A stretch of 64,000 nt of DNA from Leeia speluncae (GCF_020564625.1 NZ_JAJBZT010000010.1:1-64000); one strand, 5' to 3'. Counted from the stretch's first letter, positions 1 to 10,452 are shown. A program made the numbers and translations. The notes: generated from the letters alone by a model not told the origin.

Positions 1-1
1 T

Positions 2-3000
2 GGCAGCATGACCGTGACCTTAGCCGTTACAAACGGCACGCTGACGGTAAGCGGTGGTAGTGCGTCTATCAGTGGCACGGGTACAGGCACCGTGACATTG
101 ACCGGCACAGTAGCTCAAATCAATGCGACGTTGGCAGCGAATGTTACCTATGTACCGACAAAAGATTTCAACGGTACAGCCACCTTAACCATGACCACCA
201 GTGACAATGGTAATACGGGTTCAGGTGGTACGTTGACTGATGTAGATACGGTCTCTATTGCAGTGAATCCAGTTAATGACGCGCCAGTAGTAACTAGCAC
301 GTCTGCAACGGTTTCTGAAGAAGGTTTGGCAGGTGGAAACCCAGATACAACGGGCAACCCAACAGATGCCACAAATTCGGCGACCGCCTCAGGGACGATG
401 TCGATTATCGATGTCGATAGTACCGTTACCATTAGCTTGGCTGCGCCAACTCAGACCATTACCTCTGGTGGAGTGGCTCTGACCTGGTCCGGCGTAGGAA
501 CTGGTACGCTAGTCGGTTCGGCTAACGGTGTAGAAGTAATGCGTGTAGCAGTAAGTAGTAGTGGTAGTTATACCGTAACGATGTCAAAAGCAATTGATCA
601 TACAACAGGCAATGGTGAGAACATTTCCTCATTTAGTGTTGGTGTGACCGCAAGTGATGGTTCTTTGTCATCTACAGGTACATTGACTGTGAATGTCGAA
701 GATGACTCGCCATATGCAGTTGCATCAAGCAATACTGTTTCTCTACCTGTTCAGAATACTAATATTATGTTGATTCTGGATGTGTCTGGGTCAATGGCAG
801 GTACTCGTCTGCAGATTATGAAAGATTCAATCACTGAGTTATTGAATCAATACGATAATCTAGGGGATGTGATGGTTCGGATTGTAACCTTCTCAACCTC
901 CGCAGCGGAACAAGATGCGACATGGGTAACTGTTGCTAGAGCTAAAGAAATAGTGAATGGACTGACCGCTAATGGTACAACTAACTACGATGCAGCATTG
1001 ATTGCAGCTCAATCAGCATTCACAGATGCTGGCAAAATTGCAGGTGCAAACAATGTTTCATACTTCCTTACTGATGGTTCGCCAAATGGGAACACCGACT
1101 GGGACGGTAGTTCTGGCCCGTTGACTAGCGCAGATGGTATTCAAGCGGGTGAAGAGGCAATTTGGCAATCCTTTTTGATTGCTAACAGCATCAACTCTTT
1201 TGCTTATGGGATGGGAACAGGTGCATCACAGGCTAATATGAATCCTATTGCCTATAATGGTGCGACTTCAACTAATACCTCATCAGTTGTTGTTGCCGAT
1301 ATTAGTCAGTTGCCACCAATTTTGCGTGATTCAATCTTGACTGCAACCTCAGGCTCACTAACTAGTTCAGGTACACTTGGTGATGGGGCTTCTATTGGTG
1401 CTGATGGCGGCCGCATGGTGAGCATTGTTATTGATGGCACAACCTACAACTACGATGGAACATCAACGGGCACCGTTCGTGGTACATATGATTCTGCTAC
1501 CCATGTTTGGACAATTGGTACGCTTGCCGGTGGTAAAGTAACTTCAACAAGTAATGGTGGTAAGTTTATTGTCGATATGGATACCGGTGCTTATACGTAT
1601 ACGCCGCCAGTTTCTACAACCGCAAACTTTACTGAGGCAATTAGTTATTCACTAGTAGATAACGATGGAGATAGTGCAAGTTCAACATTGTCTATTAACG
1701 TCACACCACCAACCGAAGTTACTCTTGTCAGTACTAGCAGTACGATAACAGGCGTGAATATGGGGCTGAGTGGTGAATATTACGGTTATAACGAAACACG
1801 TGATGGCACTGCCTCTGATCCTAAGTATGCTTCGTCGACATCGACTGTGCGTTTGCATTCAGATGATGGAAGCGCAGATGCTGGCACTGCAAATAACGTC
1901 GATCGCCTAGCTGATGTTGAAGCTATTATCGAAGGTCGCGCTGGCAATACAAACTTGATTAACAATGCGATTATTGCACCCGCTTCTGCATCGGATGCTA
2001 CATTTAGTACGAATAAGCTAGAGTTTGGTTTAAATAGTGGTTCTAACACACCACTATTTAGTAATGATCTTGGCCAAAATGGCAGAGTTGAAAGTGGTAC
2101 TATCACCGCTTCTTCAGGTGGAAATACAAATAACTTGTACACCTTCCTGAAGGTTAGCAGTGGTAATGTGGACAGTCTTGCTGCGACAAGTGGCTTGGGT
2201 GATACCACCGATGCCATTATTCGCATGGTGGGTTATATCTACATTCCAACTAGCGGATCTTATGATATTCGTATCACAGCGGATGATGGTTATCGCTTGT
2301 TGATTGGTGGTCAAAACGTTGCTGAGGTGGATTACATTCAATCTACTGCTGTCACGGTCTTTTCCGGCAAAACGATTTCTGAAGGATTGCTGCCATTAGA
2401 ATTACTCTATTGGGATCAAGGTGGTCACGCTTCTTTACGTGTCGAAATCAAACCAACTGGTTCAGCAGATACTGCCTATACCGTGATTGGTACCGATCAG
2501 TATGCGCTGTTCTCTCCAAGTGATGTACCGACTTTGGCTGCCAATCAGGATATTGTTGAGACTTCTACCAATGGCGTGTATGCAATTCGTACGGGTGCTA
2601 CTTATACAGGCACAGATACTGCCGAAAAAGTCACTGGAACAGATGGAAAAGACTATATAGATGGTGGAAATGGGAATGACATCCTTTCTGGTGGGGCAGG
2701 TTCCGATACGTTGATTGGCGGTGGTGGCAAGGATACGCTGACAGGCGGACTCGGTTCCGATACCTTTGTATGGCATTTATCTGATAAAGGATCTGTCGGT
2801 TCTGCTACCGTGGATACCATTACTGATTTTGATACAGCAAGTAAAGCACTTGGGGGAGATATTCTCGATCTTAAAGACCTACTGCAAGGTGAGAACCACA
2901 CAACAGGTACAGGTAACTTAACAAGCTACCTACACTTCGAGAAATCAGGTTCTGACACGATTATTCATGTGAGCAGTAGTGGTGGATTTGCTTCAGGATT

Positions 3001-3124
3001 TAACGCAACTGCGGATGACCAGAAGATTGTGTTATCGGGTGTTGATTTAACTAGTGGAAGCACATTAACAGATACCGCTATCATTCAAGACCTGCTGAAC
3101 AAAGGTAAATTGAATACCGATTAA
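2..3124 (+). CDS. RTX adhesin, C-terminal part (5' end outside window)
   Basis: Large secreted surface protein, probably exported by a LapBCE-like type I system and used for attachment. The reading frame is open to the window edge, so the ATG at 8 is internal and the gene is truncated here. In order: Ser/Thr/Gly-rich cadherin-like repeat ending in the usual NPVNDAP linker (to about nt 290), a second beta repeat, a von Willebrand A domain with the MIDAS motif DVSGS (nt about 776-793), another beta repeat, a PA14-like domain (nt about 1760-2510, GEYYGY start and [12 protein letters not shown]), then RTX nonapeptides of GGxGxD type (nt about 2640-2760) and a C-terminal VC_A0849-type secretion signal ending [11 protein letters not shown] strong terminator follows. 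Low-complexity composition is normal for the family. Ligand is unknown. Confidence 0.9.
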   Translation, partial: GSMTVTLAVTNGTLTVSGGSASISGTGTGTVTLTGTVAQINATLAANVTYVPTKDFNGTATLTMTTSDNGNTGSGGTLTDVDTVSIAVNPVNDAPVVTSTSATVSEEGLAGGNPDTTGNPTDATNSATASGTMSIIDVDSTVTISLAAPTQTITSGGVALTWSGVGTGTLVGSANGVEVMRVAVSSSGSYTVTMSKAIDHTTGNGENISSFSVGVTASDGSLSSTGTLTVNVEDDSPYAVASSNTVSLPVQNTNIMLILDVSGSMAGTRLQIMKDSITELLNQYDNLGDVMVRIVTFSTSAAEQDATWVTVARAKEIVNGLTANGTTNYDAALIAAQSAFTDAGKIAGANNVSYFLTDGSPNGNTDWDGSSGPLTSADGIQAGEEAIWQSFLIANSINSFAYGMGTGASQANMNPIAYNGATSTNTSSVVVADISQLPPILRDSILTATSGSLTSSGTLGDGASIGADGGRMVSIVIDGTTYNYDGTSTGTVRGTYDSATHVWTIGTLAGGKVTSTSNGGKFIVDMDTGAYTYTPPVSTTANFTEAISYSLVDNDGDSASSTLSINVTPPTEVTLVSTSSTITGVNMGLSGEYYGYNETRDGTASDPKYASSTSTVRLHSDDGSADAGTANNVDRLADVEAIIEGRAGNTNLINNAIIAPASASDATFSTNKLEFGLNSGSNTPLFSNDLGQNGRVESGTITASSGGNTNNLYTFLKVSSGNVDSLAATSGLGDTTDAIIRMVGYIYIPTSGSYDIRITADDGYRLLIGGQNVAEVDYIQSTAVTVFSGKTISEGLLPLELLYWDQGGHASLRVEIKPTGSADTAYTVIGTDQYALFSPSDVPTLAANQDIVETSTNGVYAIRTGATYTGTDTAEKVTGTDGKDYIDGGNGNDILSGGAGSDTLIGGGGKDTLTGGLGSDTFVWHLSDKGSVGSATVDTITDFDTASKALGGDILDLKDLLQGENHTTGTGNLTSYLHFEKSGSDTIIHVSSSGGFASGFNATADDQKIVLSGVDLTSGSTLTDTAIIQDLLNKGKLNTD

Positions 3125-3145
3125 TCCTTTTTAAGTAGGTCACGT

Positions 3146-3180
3146 AAACCCCTATATAGCAATATATAGGGGTTTTTCTT
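3146..3180 (+). terminator. Rho-independent terminator of the adhesin gene
   Basis: A 13-bp perfect stem (3146-3158 with 3163-3175) closes a GCAA tetraloop and runs into a T-rich tail. It starts 22 nt after the adhesin stop codon. Confidence 0.9.
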
Positions 3181-3241
3181 TGCGTGATGTTTAGCAATCG
3201 GTAAGATGTATTCATCAACCAATTAAATAGTCGGGCATGCT

Positions 3242-4123
3242 GTGAACCTGAAGCATTTATTTTATTTTTGGAAAGTTGCGCATCATGGAGGGGTGATCCG
3301 TGCGGCAGAAGCGATCCATATGACGCCGCAAACCCTCAGTGGTCAAATCAAACTATTAGAAGATTCCTTAGGTATTGCACTATTTGAGCGAGAAGGTCGT
3401 TCGATGGTGTTGACAGATGCTGGCCGTCTTGCGATGCAATACGCAGATGAATTGTTTGCGCTGGGCGCAGAACTAGAACAGGTGTTAAAGCATTATCCGA
3501 AAGACCAAGTGACTGATTTTCGCGTAGGCGTAGCGGATATTGTGCCTAAAAACTTGGTTTATCAGTTATTAAAGCCAGCAATGGCGATTGGTGATTCGGT
3601 CAGATTAGTTTGTCGAGAAGGGCCGCTCACTACCTTACTGACTGATTTGGCTACCCATAAATTAGATTTGGTTATCTCAGATGAGCCCTTGCCGGCTAGA
3701 GTTGAGGTGAATGCTTATAGCCATCCCCTTATTGAGTCCGGCATCAGTTTTATTGCCCATGAAAAGATGCTGGCGGGTAAAGAGGTACATTTCCCAAATA
3801 TTCTTGGGGATCTACCTATATTCATGCCGAGCGAACACGCGACACTAGGTAGAAAACTTCGTGAATGGTTTGATCAACAGCATATTCGCCCCAACATTAT
3901 TGGTGTATTCGATGATACCGCGTTAATGAATGCCTTCGGTCAAGAGGGCGGTGGGGTATTTCCAATTCATAGCGTCATGGAGAAAGAGTATTTGCAGATG
4001 CCTAGTATGCGTTTATTGGGACGAACGAATTTTAACTTAACGTATTTTGCTTTGTCTGTAGAGCGGAAGATTCGCCACCCTTGTGTATTGGCGATGACAA
4101 GCCACTTAAATGCGGTGACCTAA
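3242..4123 (+). CDS. nhaR: LysR-family regulator, NhaR-like
   Basis: Transcription factor of 293 residues with a GTG start. The N-terminal winged HTH (about residues 1-60) begins MNLKHLFYFWKVAHHGG and continues VIRAAEAIHMTPQTLSGQIK, which is very close to NhaR, the activator of Na+/H+ antiporter genes; the rest is a LysR effector domain. Length matches the family (about 300). No nhaA lies next to it in the window, so the target is inferred. It stands alone between two terminators. I see no strong Shine-Dalgarno, but the start matches the conserved N-terminus exactly. Confidence 0.85.
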   Translation: MNLKHLFYFWKVAHHGGVIRAAEAIHMTPQTLSGQIKLLEDSLGIALFEREGRSMVLTDAGRLAMQYADELFALGAELEQVLKHYPKDQVTDFRVGVADIVPKNLVYQLLKPAMAIGDSVRLVCREGPLTTLLTDLATHKLDLVISDEPLPARVEVNAYSHPLIESGISFIAHEKMLAGKEVHFPNILGDLPIFMPSEHATLGRKLREWFDQQHIRPNIIGVFDDTALMNAFGQEGGGVFPIHSVMEKEYLQMPSMRLLGRTNFNLTYFALSVERKIRHPCVLAMTSHLNAVT

Positions 4124-4131
4124 AAGAAAAT

Positions 4132-4164
4132 AGCCCCAGCTAATTAAATAACTGGGGCTTTAAA
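4132..4164. terminator. Terminator between convergent nhaR and Tim44-domain gene
   Basis: An 8-bp stem (4132-4139 with 4152-4159) has A-rich sequence on the left flank and a short T-run on the right, so it can stop transcription from both sides. A second 7-bp hairpin (4167-4173 with 4183-4189) lies just downstream. Confidence 0.7.
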
Positions 4165-4214
4165 AACGTCAGGACGGGAAGACCTGACGCGAAGCAGCTA
4201 GTAAGGAGTTTCGA

Positions 4215-5084
4215 TTAGTTAGTTTGTTGAATACCAGCCAACAACCAACCAGAGTTTCCATTTGAAGCGCGAACCAAGTGCCATACTTCATCAATTGGAT
4301 CTGCAGCAGCATTTTTATCTTCGCGGACTAGGCCGGTAAAGCGCACGCTGGCCACTTGGCGGTTATTTTCTTGGATCACTTCCAAGATTTCCGCTTCAAT
4401 ATTCAGCACATCTGTTGTTTGTGCTGCACCTTTACGGTCTGCAATATCCATTTTGATTTCGGCAAACATTTCAGGCGTCGTGAACTCACGAATATCATCT
4501 AAATTACCAGCATCATTTGCTGCTTGTAGGCGGATAAAGTGCACCTTCGCGCTACGCACAAATCCATCTGTATCAAATCCTGCTGGTACTGATGGGGTAA
4601 AGCTATTTGATGCAGTAGAACCGTATGGTTGAGCAGATTGATCAAATGTCGCTTGTTGGTTGCGGTATTGGTTTTGAGCATAGTTACCACCCATACCAGC
4701 CATTGCCGGTTGTTGAGAGGCTGCTTTTCTTCGCATGAAGAAACCAATTACCATCATGATCGCAAAGCCAATTAAGACCATCATCATGATTGAAGCCATT
4801 TCTTCACCAAAGCCAAAGTGTGAAGCCAACGCTGCCAAACCGAGACCGGCTGCCAAACCTGCGATGGGACCAAGCCAAGATCGCTTTTGAGGTTGTGCGG
4901 CAGCGGCTGCACCTGGTCTTGCTGCATTATTTGCCATGGGACTTTGCATCGGTTTAGATGGCGCATCGATATTGCGTTGCATACCCGAAGAACGACCACT
5001 TCCTAGACGCTTTGCTTCTGCATCTTGGCTGACAAAGGCAAAACCCAGTGTCAGCACGATTGCTAACATGGATAAAAATTTCAT
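4215..5084 (-). CDS. Tim44-like domain protein, membrane-associated
   Basis: Protein of 289 residues. It starts with a signal peptide or membrane anchor (residues 1-24, MKFLSMLAIVLTLGFAFVS then DAEA), followed by a low-complexity Arg/Ser/Gly and Ala/Pro region, two hydrophobic stretches (about 70-115, the second with many Met) and a C-terminal Tim44/Bacterial-Tim44-like domain (about 170-289). Such proteins are common in Beta- and Gammaproteobacteria next to envelope functions, but their role is not settled. The start is supported by an AAGGAG Shine-Dalgarno 7 nt upstream. Monocistronic, convergent with nhaR. Confidence 0.8.
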   Translation of the reverse strand: MKFLSMLAIVLTLGFAFVSQDAEAKRLGSGRSSGMQRNIDAPSKPMQSPMANNAARPGAAAAAQPQKRSWLGPIAGLAAGLGLAALASHFGFGEEMASIMMMVLIGFAIMMVIGFFMRRKAASQQPAMAGMGGNYAQNQYRNQQATFDQSAQPYGSTASNSFTPSVPAGFDTDGFVRSAKVHFIRLQAANDAGNLDDIREFTTPEMFAEIKMDIADRKGAAQTTDVLNIEAEILEVIQENNRQVASVRFTGLVREDKNAAADPIDEVWHLVRASNGNSGWLLAGIQQTN

Positions 5085-5233
5085 GATTCGTCTCCTTCAA
5101 AAGACATTAAAGTCATGAAACGAATACTAGACGAATTTTTTTGTAAATAAAAACAGTATTATTTTTATAATTTATCAGAAAAAATCGAACAATTGATGCT
5201 TGTTCTGAATCTGATTAATTAACTAGCGTACCG

Positions 5234-6481
5234 TTAGATGGAACGATGAACTTCGTCTCTAATGACACGTTTTACCTCATTCATCATTTCAAGCACTGCG
5301 GGTGAGGGGAGTGATTGTTTTCTGGAGGTAATCCCGATAGAACGCTGCGTATTGTCTAGATCTATCGGCAATGCTTCTACTAACTGGTCTTTGATTTCAT
5401 AAAAAAGCTGGAAGGGGGAAATAGCGGTGATTAAATCGGTACTTGCTAATAGGTATCTTAAAATCGCTAAATCGCCAGACTCAATTGCGGGTTGAGGCGG
5501 TGTTAACCCTTTTTGCAGAAATGCTTTAGTTAGTACTTGCCTAGCAGGTGAATCTTGTCTTGGTAAAATCCACTGCTGGTTAGACAAAGTGGCTAGATCT
5601 ATTTGATTTTTCTGCGTGAGGGGATGATTGGCTCGGCAAAAAATAGAAACCTGATCCATAAATAAGTGCTCTATCTGAAATTCACTTTGTTCAGCCTTTC
5701 CGCGTACGGCACCAATAATGAAGTCGATATCGCCAGACTTTAAACCTTTCGCTAGTTCATCGTATGGGCTTTCTAAGGTCTTCACTTGAATATCAGGATG
5801 GGTAATGAGCAACTGACTAATTGCTTTTGGCAAAATCCTGGTCCGGCACAGGGGAAGGGCGCCAATAATCACGGTGCCTTTTAGCGCACCTGCTAATGCG
5901 GATAATTCAGTCTTTAAATGGCGAATTTCTGCGCTAATGCGTTTGGCGCGGATGAGGAGTTTTTCTCCGGCCGTATTGGGAATCAGCCCATGCGCCATTC
6001 TTTCGAATAAATGAATCCCCAAATATTCTTCCATTCTGCTTAATGACATCGAAACACCAGAACGGCTGAGCGCTAGTTGCTTTCCTGCTTCTGATAGTGA
6101 TTGATGTTCCGCAATACTCGCAAATACTTGCAGTTTTCTGCCCGCTAATAAAAAAGCACTAAGGTGTTTTTCTTCTTTTGCGGGACGGCAAATTGGCCCC
6201 AATTCTTCACAAGCAATTTTTAGCTCCATCAATATTCGGCGACTTCGTTCCTGCACGGCTTCGCCAAAGTGGTTCATTAGCATGCCGTGCGGTAGTCGAT
6301 CAAATAGGGTGAAACCTAATGTCTCTTCGAGTAAGGCGATGGATCTCGTTAAGGCTGAAGGTGCTTTAAATAGAAATTCTGATGCCCTAGATACACCTTT
6401 TTGTTCGGCAACCGCCATGAAAGCAGGAATATTTCTGAGAATTTCATCATCCAATTTCTGTTCCTTTGAAATTGTTAGCAC
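5234..6481 (-). CDS. galR: GalR-type LysR regulator with two HTH domains
   Basis: Likely activator of the divergent gallate genes. At about 406-415 residues it is roughly 110 longer than a usual LysR protein because two LysR HTH domains are in tandem: residues about 13-75 (NIPAFMAVAEQKG...RASEFLF) and about 117-175 (LQVFASIAEHQSLSEAGKQL). A single effector-binding domain follows (about 195-405). The frame is intact, so this is a genuine duplication and not a frameshift product. The GTG at 6481 has no visible Shine-Dalgarno; a TTG at 6454 has AAGGA 7 nt before it and may be the true start (406 residues). The gallate-regulator role is inferred from position. Confidence 0.85.
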   Translation of the reverse strand: MLTISKEQKLDDEILRNIPAFMAVAEQKGVSRASEFLFKAPSALTRSIALLEETLGFTLFDRLPHGMLMNHFGEAVQERSRRILMELKIACEELGPICRPAKEEKHLSAFLLAGRKLQVFASIAEHQSLSEAGKQLALSRSGVSMSLSRMEEYLGIHLFERMAHGLIPNTAGEKLLIRAKRISAEIRHLKTELSALAGALKGTVIIGALPLCRTRILPKAISQLLITHPDIQVKTLESPYDELAKGLKSGDIDFIIGAVRGKAEQSEFQIEHLFMDQVSIFCRANHPLTQKNQIDLATLSNQQWILPRQDSPARQVLTKAFLQKGLTPPQPAIESGDLAILRYLLASTDLITAISPFQLFYEIKDQLVEALPIDLDNTQRSIGITSRKQSLPSPAVLEMMNEVKRVIRDEVHRSI

Positions 6482-6639
6482 ATTAATTAAATTGATTGTG
6501 ACTTTATATGTTTGATTTTAAATGAATTTGTAAATTCTCATAACTATATGTTCACAAAATTAGAATGATAGGGCACGAAGTTATAACACGGAGGGGAGTT
6601 TTAAGAATTAGTATTCACAAAACACAAAGAGGGGATGAC

Positions 6640-7722
6640 ATGAAAACAGTCGGCAATGACTTATACGCAGTGAGATGTACATGGATGCGCGGTGGCACAT
6701 CGAAAGCTGCTTTTTTTCATGCATCTGATTTACCGACAGATCCTGCGCAAAGAGATCAGTTATTACTTGCTGCAATGGGTACGGATGCGCTGCAGCGTGA
6801 TGGGATTGGCGGCGGACAACCGCTCACTACAAAAATCGCCATTATTTCTTCATCTGTACAGCCCGAAGCCGATGTGGACTACCTATTTGGCCAAGTTGTG
6901 CTTGGGGAACATCGCATCGATTATTCACCTACCTGCGGCAATATTCTTTCAGCGGTTGCACCATTTGCGATAGAAGCAGGTTTAGTTGACATCGCGGGGG
7001 AAGAAACTGCTGTTCGCATTTATATGGTGAATACCAAAAGCTTTTGTGTAGCAAAAGTAAATACCGCGCAACAGAGAGTGAATTATTTAGGTGTTACCGC
7101 GATTAGTGGTGTGCCAGGTACGGGTGCTGCGGTGGAATTGGTTTTTTCCGATGTGGCAGGCTCTTCATGCGGGAGTTTATATCCTACTGGTAATCACTTA
7201 GATGAGTTTGATGGCGTTGGGGTTACCTGCATCGACAACGGCATGCCTGTAGTGGTGATGAAAGCGGCAGACTTAGGCGTTAGTGGCTATGAAACGCCTG
7301 CAGAGCTAGATGCCAATGCTTTACTAAAGTCTCGGATTGAATCTATCCGATTGCAAGCAGGCGCCAAAATGAACTTGGGCGATGTAACAAATAAAGTCGT
7401 CCCCAAAATGACCTTAATCGCTGCCGCAAAAGAGGGTGGTGTGATTTCGACGAGGACATTTATCCCTAAAAAATGCCATGACGCCATTGGTGTTTTGGGC
7501 GCAGCCTCAGTTGCTACCGCTTGCCATCATGAAGGGACTATTTGTGCAGAGTTTCTTCAATCTAATTCGTCCGATGGAAATGGGGTTTATTCCATTGAAC
7601 ATCCGACCGGTGAATTCACGATCAGAATCATCGATCAACCTAATCAGCCGATGCAGGTGGCGTTAATCAGAACGGCGCGACCGCTATTTACTGGTTCAGT
7701 ACTGATACCCAAAAACGACTAA
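6640..7722 (+). CDS. galD: 4-oxalomesaconate tautomerase
   Basis: PrpF/DAP-epimerase-fold isomerase of 360 residues. It converts the keto form of 4-oxalomesaconate, the ring-cleavage product of gallate, to the enol form used by the hydratase. The N-terminus (YAVRCTWMRGGTSKAAFF) and the motifs SPTCGNILSAVAPFAIE and GVTCIDNGMPVV are typical of PrpF/GalD proteins, and length matches characterised GalD (about 360). I chose the ATG at 6640 because it has a GAGGGG Shine-Dalgarno and agrees with the family start; an upstream in-frame ATG at 6565 has neither. First gene of the gallate operon, divergent from galR. Confidence 0.9.
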   Translation: MKTVGNDLYAVRCTWMRGGTSKAAFFHASDLPTDPAQRDQLLLAAMGTDALQRDGIGGGQPLTTKIAIISSSVQPEADVDYLFGQVVLGEHRIDYSPTCGNILSAVAPFAIEAGLVDIAGEETAVRIYMVNTKSFCVAKVNTAQQRVNYLGVTAISGVPGTGAAVELVFSDVAGSSCGSLYPTGNHLDEFDGVGVTCIDNGMPVVVMKAADLGVSGYETPAELDANALLKSRIESIRLQAGAKMNLGDVTNKVVPKMTLIAAAKEGGVISTRTFIPKKCHDAIGVLGAASVATACHHEGTICAEFLQSNSSDGNGVYSIEHPTGEFTIRIIDQPNQPMQVALIRTARPLFTGSVLIPKND

Positions 7723-7796
7723 TACGGATTTTTACATCCGAAGTACTGACTTTTTCTTTGCCCACTTTTAATGTTGCAACTTGAGGAGACAATAAT

Positions 7797-9116
7797 ATGC
7801 AACAAAATGCATTAGATGTGCGTGAGTACATCAATGGACAAAAAATGTCCAAATATCAATGGTGGCTTGTGGTTCTCTGCTTCTTGATTGTGGCAGTGGA
7901 TGGTATGGATGTTGCGATTATGGGCTTTATTGCCCCGAGCATTACAGCAGCATGGCACATTTCAAAAACTGCTTTTGGTGTAGTAATGGGCGCGGCCCCG
8001 TTAGGCTTAGCTGTAGGTGCAATTTTTGCTGGTTCTTCTTCTGATTGGATTGGGCGCCGCAAAGTCTTAATTTTGGCTGTTCTAGGATTTGGTATTGCAA
8101 CGTTGGCGACGGCGTACGCACAAAACCCGCATCAAATGGCGATTCTTCGCTTTATTACTGGGCTAGCATTAGGCGCGGCAATGCCGAATGCAACGACCTT
8201 GCTATCTGAATATGTGCCAGAAAAACGGCGTTCATTTCTAATTGCTACCATGTTTACAGGGTTCAATTTAGGCTCTGCAATGATCGGTTTTGTAGCTGCT
8301 TATTTAGTACCTCGCCATAACTGGGAAAGTGTACTGGTTTTTGGTGGTGTTTTACCGCTGATTCTTGTACCTGTTATGTTGTTCTCGCTTCCAGAGTCTG
8401 CAAGATACCTAGTGGTCAAAGGTGCTGCTGTAGATCGTATTAGAGAAGTACTAACCAAAGTATGCCAAGCAGACTTTTCAAACTGGACAAGCTTTGTTTC
8501 AAATGAAAAAGTCGTGGCAAAACAACCAATTACTGTGCTATTTGCTAGCGGTTATGCCTTCCGCACCATTTGCCTATGGGTAACCTATTTCATGGGTTTG
8601 TTGGTGATTTATCTGTCTACTGGTTGGTTGCCAACCATTATGAAAGACTCTGGTCTATCTATCGAACGTGCTTCTACACTGACCGCGATGTTCCAATTGG
8701 GCGGTACTTTAGGTGGTGTGTTAGTTGGCTTGGCAATGGATAAATTCCGCCCTAACAAAGTGATCAGCACCAGTTATGTGCTAGGTGGTGTGTCGTTGAT
8801 CATGCTAGGCGCAGCCGGTCTGAATTCTCCAATTATGATACCGGTGATTCTGTTAGCAGGTTTCTGCTTAAGTGGTGCGCAAACGGGATTGAATGCGTAT
8901 GCACCAGGTTGCTATCCAACCATGGCACGTGCAACAGGTGTGAGCTGGATGCTGGGGATTGGTCGTTTAGGCAGTATTTTAGGTTCTTCAATTGGTGGTG
9001 TGTTACTGAGCTTTGGATGGGATTTCCAAATGATCTTCGTCGCACTGGCTGTACCCGCAACCTGCGCAGGTTTAGCAATTTACATTAATAATAAAAAATC
9101 AACAGCTAGCTTTTAA
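7797..9116 (+). CDS. galT: Gallate:H+ symporter, MFS AAHS family
   Basis: Inner-membrane transporter of 439 residues with 12 predicted helices. The first helix carries the AAHS-family signature around VDGMDVAIMGFIAPSI, where the acidic residues are needed in related aromatic acid transporters, and the loop 2-3 motif appears as GSSSDWIGRRKVLI. PcaK and GalT are the closest functional types. Its place between galD and galA, 44 nt before galA, points to gallate or a close hydroxybenzoate as substrate. A Shine-Dalgarno (GAGGAG) precedes the ATG. Substrate is inferred from context. Confidence 0.88.
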   Translation: MQQNALDVREYINGQKMSKYQWWLVVLCFLIVAVDGMDVAIMGFIAPSITAAWHISKTAFGVVMGAAPLGLAVGAIFAGSSSDWIGRRKVLILAVLGFGIATLATAYAQNPHQMAILRFITGLALGAAMPNATTLLSEYVPEKRRSFLIATMFTGFNLGSAMIGFVAAYLVPRHNWESVLVFGGVLPLILVPVMLFSLPESARYLVVKGAAVDRIREVLTKVCQADFSNWTSFVSNEKVVAKQPITVLFASGYAFRTICLWVTYFMGLLVIYLSTGWLPTIMKDSGLSIERASTLTAMFQLGGTLGGVLVGLAMDKFRPNKVISTSYVLGGVSLIMLGAAGLNSPIMIPVILLAGFCLSGAQTGLNAYAPGCYPTMARATGVSWMLGIGRLGSILGSSIGGVLLSFGWDFQMIFVALAVPATCAGLAIYINNKKSTASF

Positions 9117-9160
9117 GTCTTCACTTATTAGTTGCTGCTAGCAATTCAAAAGGAAACGTC

Positions 9161-10450
9161 ATGGCTCGAATCATTGGTGGCATTGCATGCTCTCATACTC
9201 CAACGATTGGTTTTGCGGTAGATAAACAAAAACAAAATGACCCAGTATGGGCACCAATTTTTGAAGCATTTCAGCCCATCCGTCAGTGGCTAGATGAGAA
9301 AAAACCAGATGCTTTGTTTGTTATTTATAACGACCATGTCACCTCTTTTTTCTTTGATCACTATTCTGCGTTTACCTTGGGGGTCGATAACACTTACCCA
9401 GTAGCAGATGAAGGTGGCGGGGCGAGAGATTTGCCGCCAGTGAAAGGGCATGACGCATTAGCAAGACATATTGGCGCGAGTTTGATGGCTGCCGAATTTG
9501 ATATGTCTTTTTTCAGAGATAAAGCACTTGATCATGGCTGCTTGTCCCCATTATCGATGATCAATAATGGCAATACTGATTGGGATTTTCCGATTGTGCC
9601 GTTGGCCGTTGGGGTGTTGCAGTTCCCTGTACCTAGTGCTGCGCGCTGCTTAAAACTTGGCCGTGCACTACGTGATGCGATTGAGAGCTTTCCAGAAGAT
9701 ATGTCGGTGGCGATTGTAGCTACCGGGGGCTTATCTCATCAGGTACATGGAGCGCGTGCCGGATTCAATAACACAAAATGGGATTTGGATTTCTTATCAC
9801 TATTTGAAAATGACCCGGAAGCACTGACCCGTCTGACATTGGCGGACTACGCTGAGTTGGGTGGGATGGAAGGCGCGGAAATCATCATGTGGTTGATTAT
9901 GCGTGGCGCTTTATCCTCTCAAGTGAAGAAGATTCATCAGCAATATTATTTACCTTCGATGACCGGGATTGCCACGGCAATCTACGAAAACCTCGCAGTG
10001 CCATTACCGAAAAACCGCACCCAAGATCTCAATTACAAGATGGAACGAGAGCTTGCTGGGGTGGGAGATTTAGAAGGTACGCATCCATTTACGCTGGCGC
10101 AAAGCCATAAAACATACCGACTCAATAAATACCTTCGCAACATGATTGTTCCGGCGCATCGCGAGATGTTCTTGGCCGATCCGGAAGCCTCATTTGAGCA
10201 GCATGGCTTAACGGAAGAAGAGAAAGACATGCTGCGCAGACGAGATTGGGATGCACTAATTCGCTATGGCGCAATTTTCTTTGGCTTAGAAAAGTTGGGG
10301 GCAGTTGTTGGTGTTTCTAACTTACATATCTACGCGGCGATGAAGGGGATGTCTTTAGAGGCTTTCCAAGCTACTAGACAAGCCCCGAATGCGTTGTATT
10401 CCGTGGCCGGAAAAGACGAAGGTAAAACAGACTGGAACAAAGGGAAGTAA
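9161..10450 (+). CDS. galA: Gallate dioxygenase
   Basis: Extradiol ring-cleavage dioxygenase of 429 residues that opens gallate to 4-oxalomesaconate with Fe(II) and O2. The N-terminal part (about 1-280) is a LigB-like catalytic domain starting MARIIGGIACSHTPTIGFAVD, with further candidate iron/active-site histidines in YNDHVTSFFFDH and GGLSHQVHGARAGFN. The C-terminal part (about 310-410) is a LigA-like domain, so the small and large subunits of protocatechuate 4,5-dioxygenase are fused, as in GalA of Pseudomonas putida (about 420 residues). The flanking tautomerase, hydratase and aldolase support gallate over protocatechuate. AAGGA-type Shine-Dalgarno present. Confidence 0.93.
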   Translation: MARIIGGIACSHTPTIGFAVDKQKQNDPVWAPIFEAFQPIRQWLDEKKPDALFVIYNDHVTSFFFDHYSAFTLGVDNTYPVADEGGGARDLPPVKGHDALARHIGASLMAAEFDMSFFRDKALDHGCLSPLSMINNGNTDWDFPIVPLAVGVLQFPVPSAARCLKLGRALRDAIESFPEDMSVAIVATGGLSHQVHGARAGFNNTKWDLDFLSLFENDPEALTRLTLADYAELGGMEGAEIIMWLIMRGALSSQVKKIHQQYYLPSMTGIATAIYENLAVPLPKNRTQDLNYKMERELAGVGDLEGTHPFTLAQSHKTYRLNKYLRNMIVPAHREMFLADPEASFEQHGLTEEEKDMLRRRDWDALIRYGAIFFGLEKLGAVVGVSNLHIYAAMKGMSLEAFQATRQAPNALYSVAGKDEGKTDWNKGK

Positions 10451-10452
10451 AG

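Noticed and set aside
1786-2901. Open frames on the minus strand inside the adhesin gene
   Set aside because: They mirror the Ser/Thr/Gly-rich coding repeats, have no family features and no Shine-Dalgarno.
4167-4189. Hairpin containing GTCAGGACG, like the guanidine-II arm found near 62950
   Set aside because: It is a single hairpin with a 9-nt loop instead of an ACGR tetraloop, has no partner hairpin and lies downstream of two convergent genes. It is better read as part of the terminator.
5234-6481. Double HTH as two genes fused by a sequencing frameshift
   Set aside because: The frame is continuous and the first part lacks any effector domain, so a fused pair of normal regulators does not explain it.
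6565-6639. Longer N-terminus for galD
   Set aside because: No Shine-Dalgarno at 6565 and the extra 25 residues do not look like the family, whereas 6640 has GAGGGG and the conserved start.
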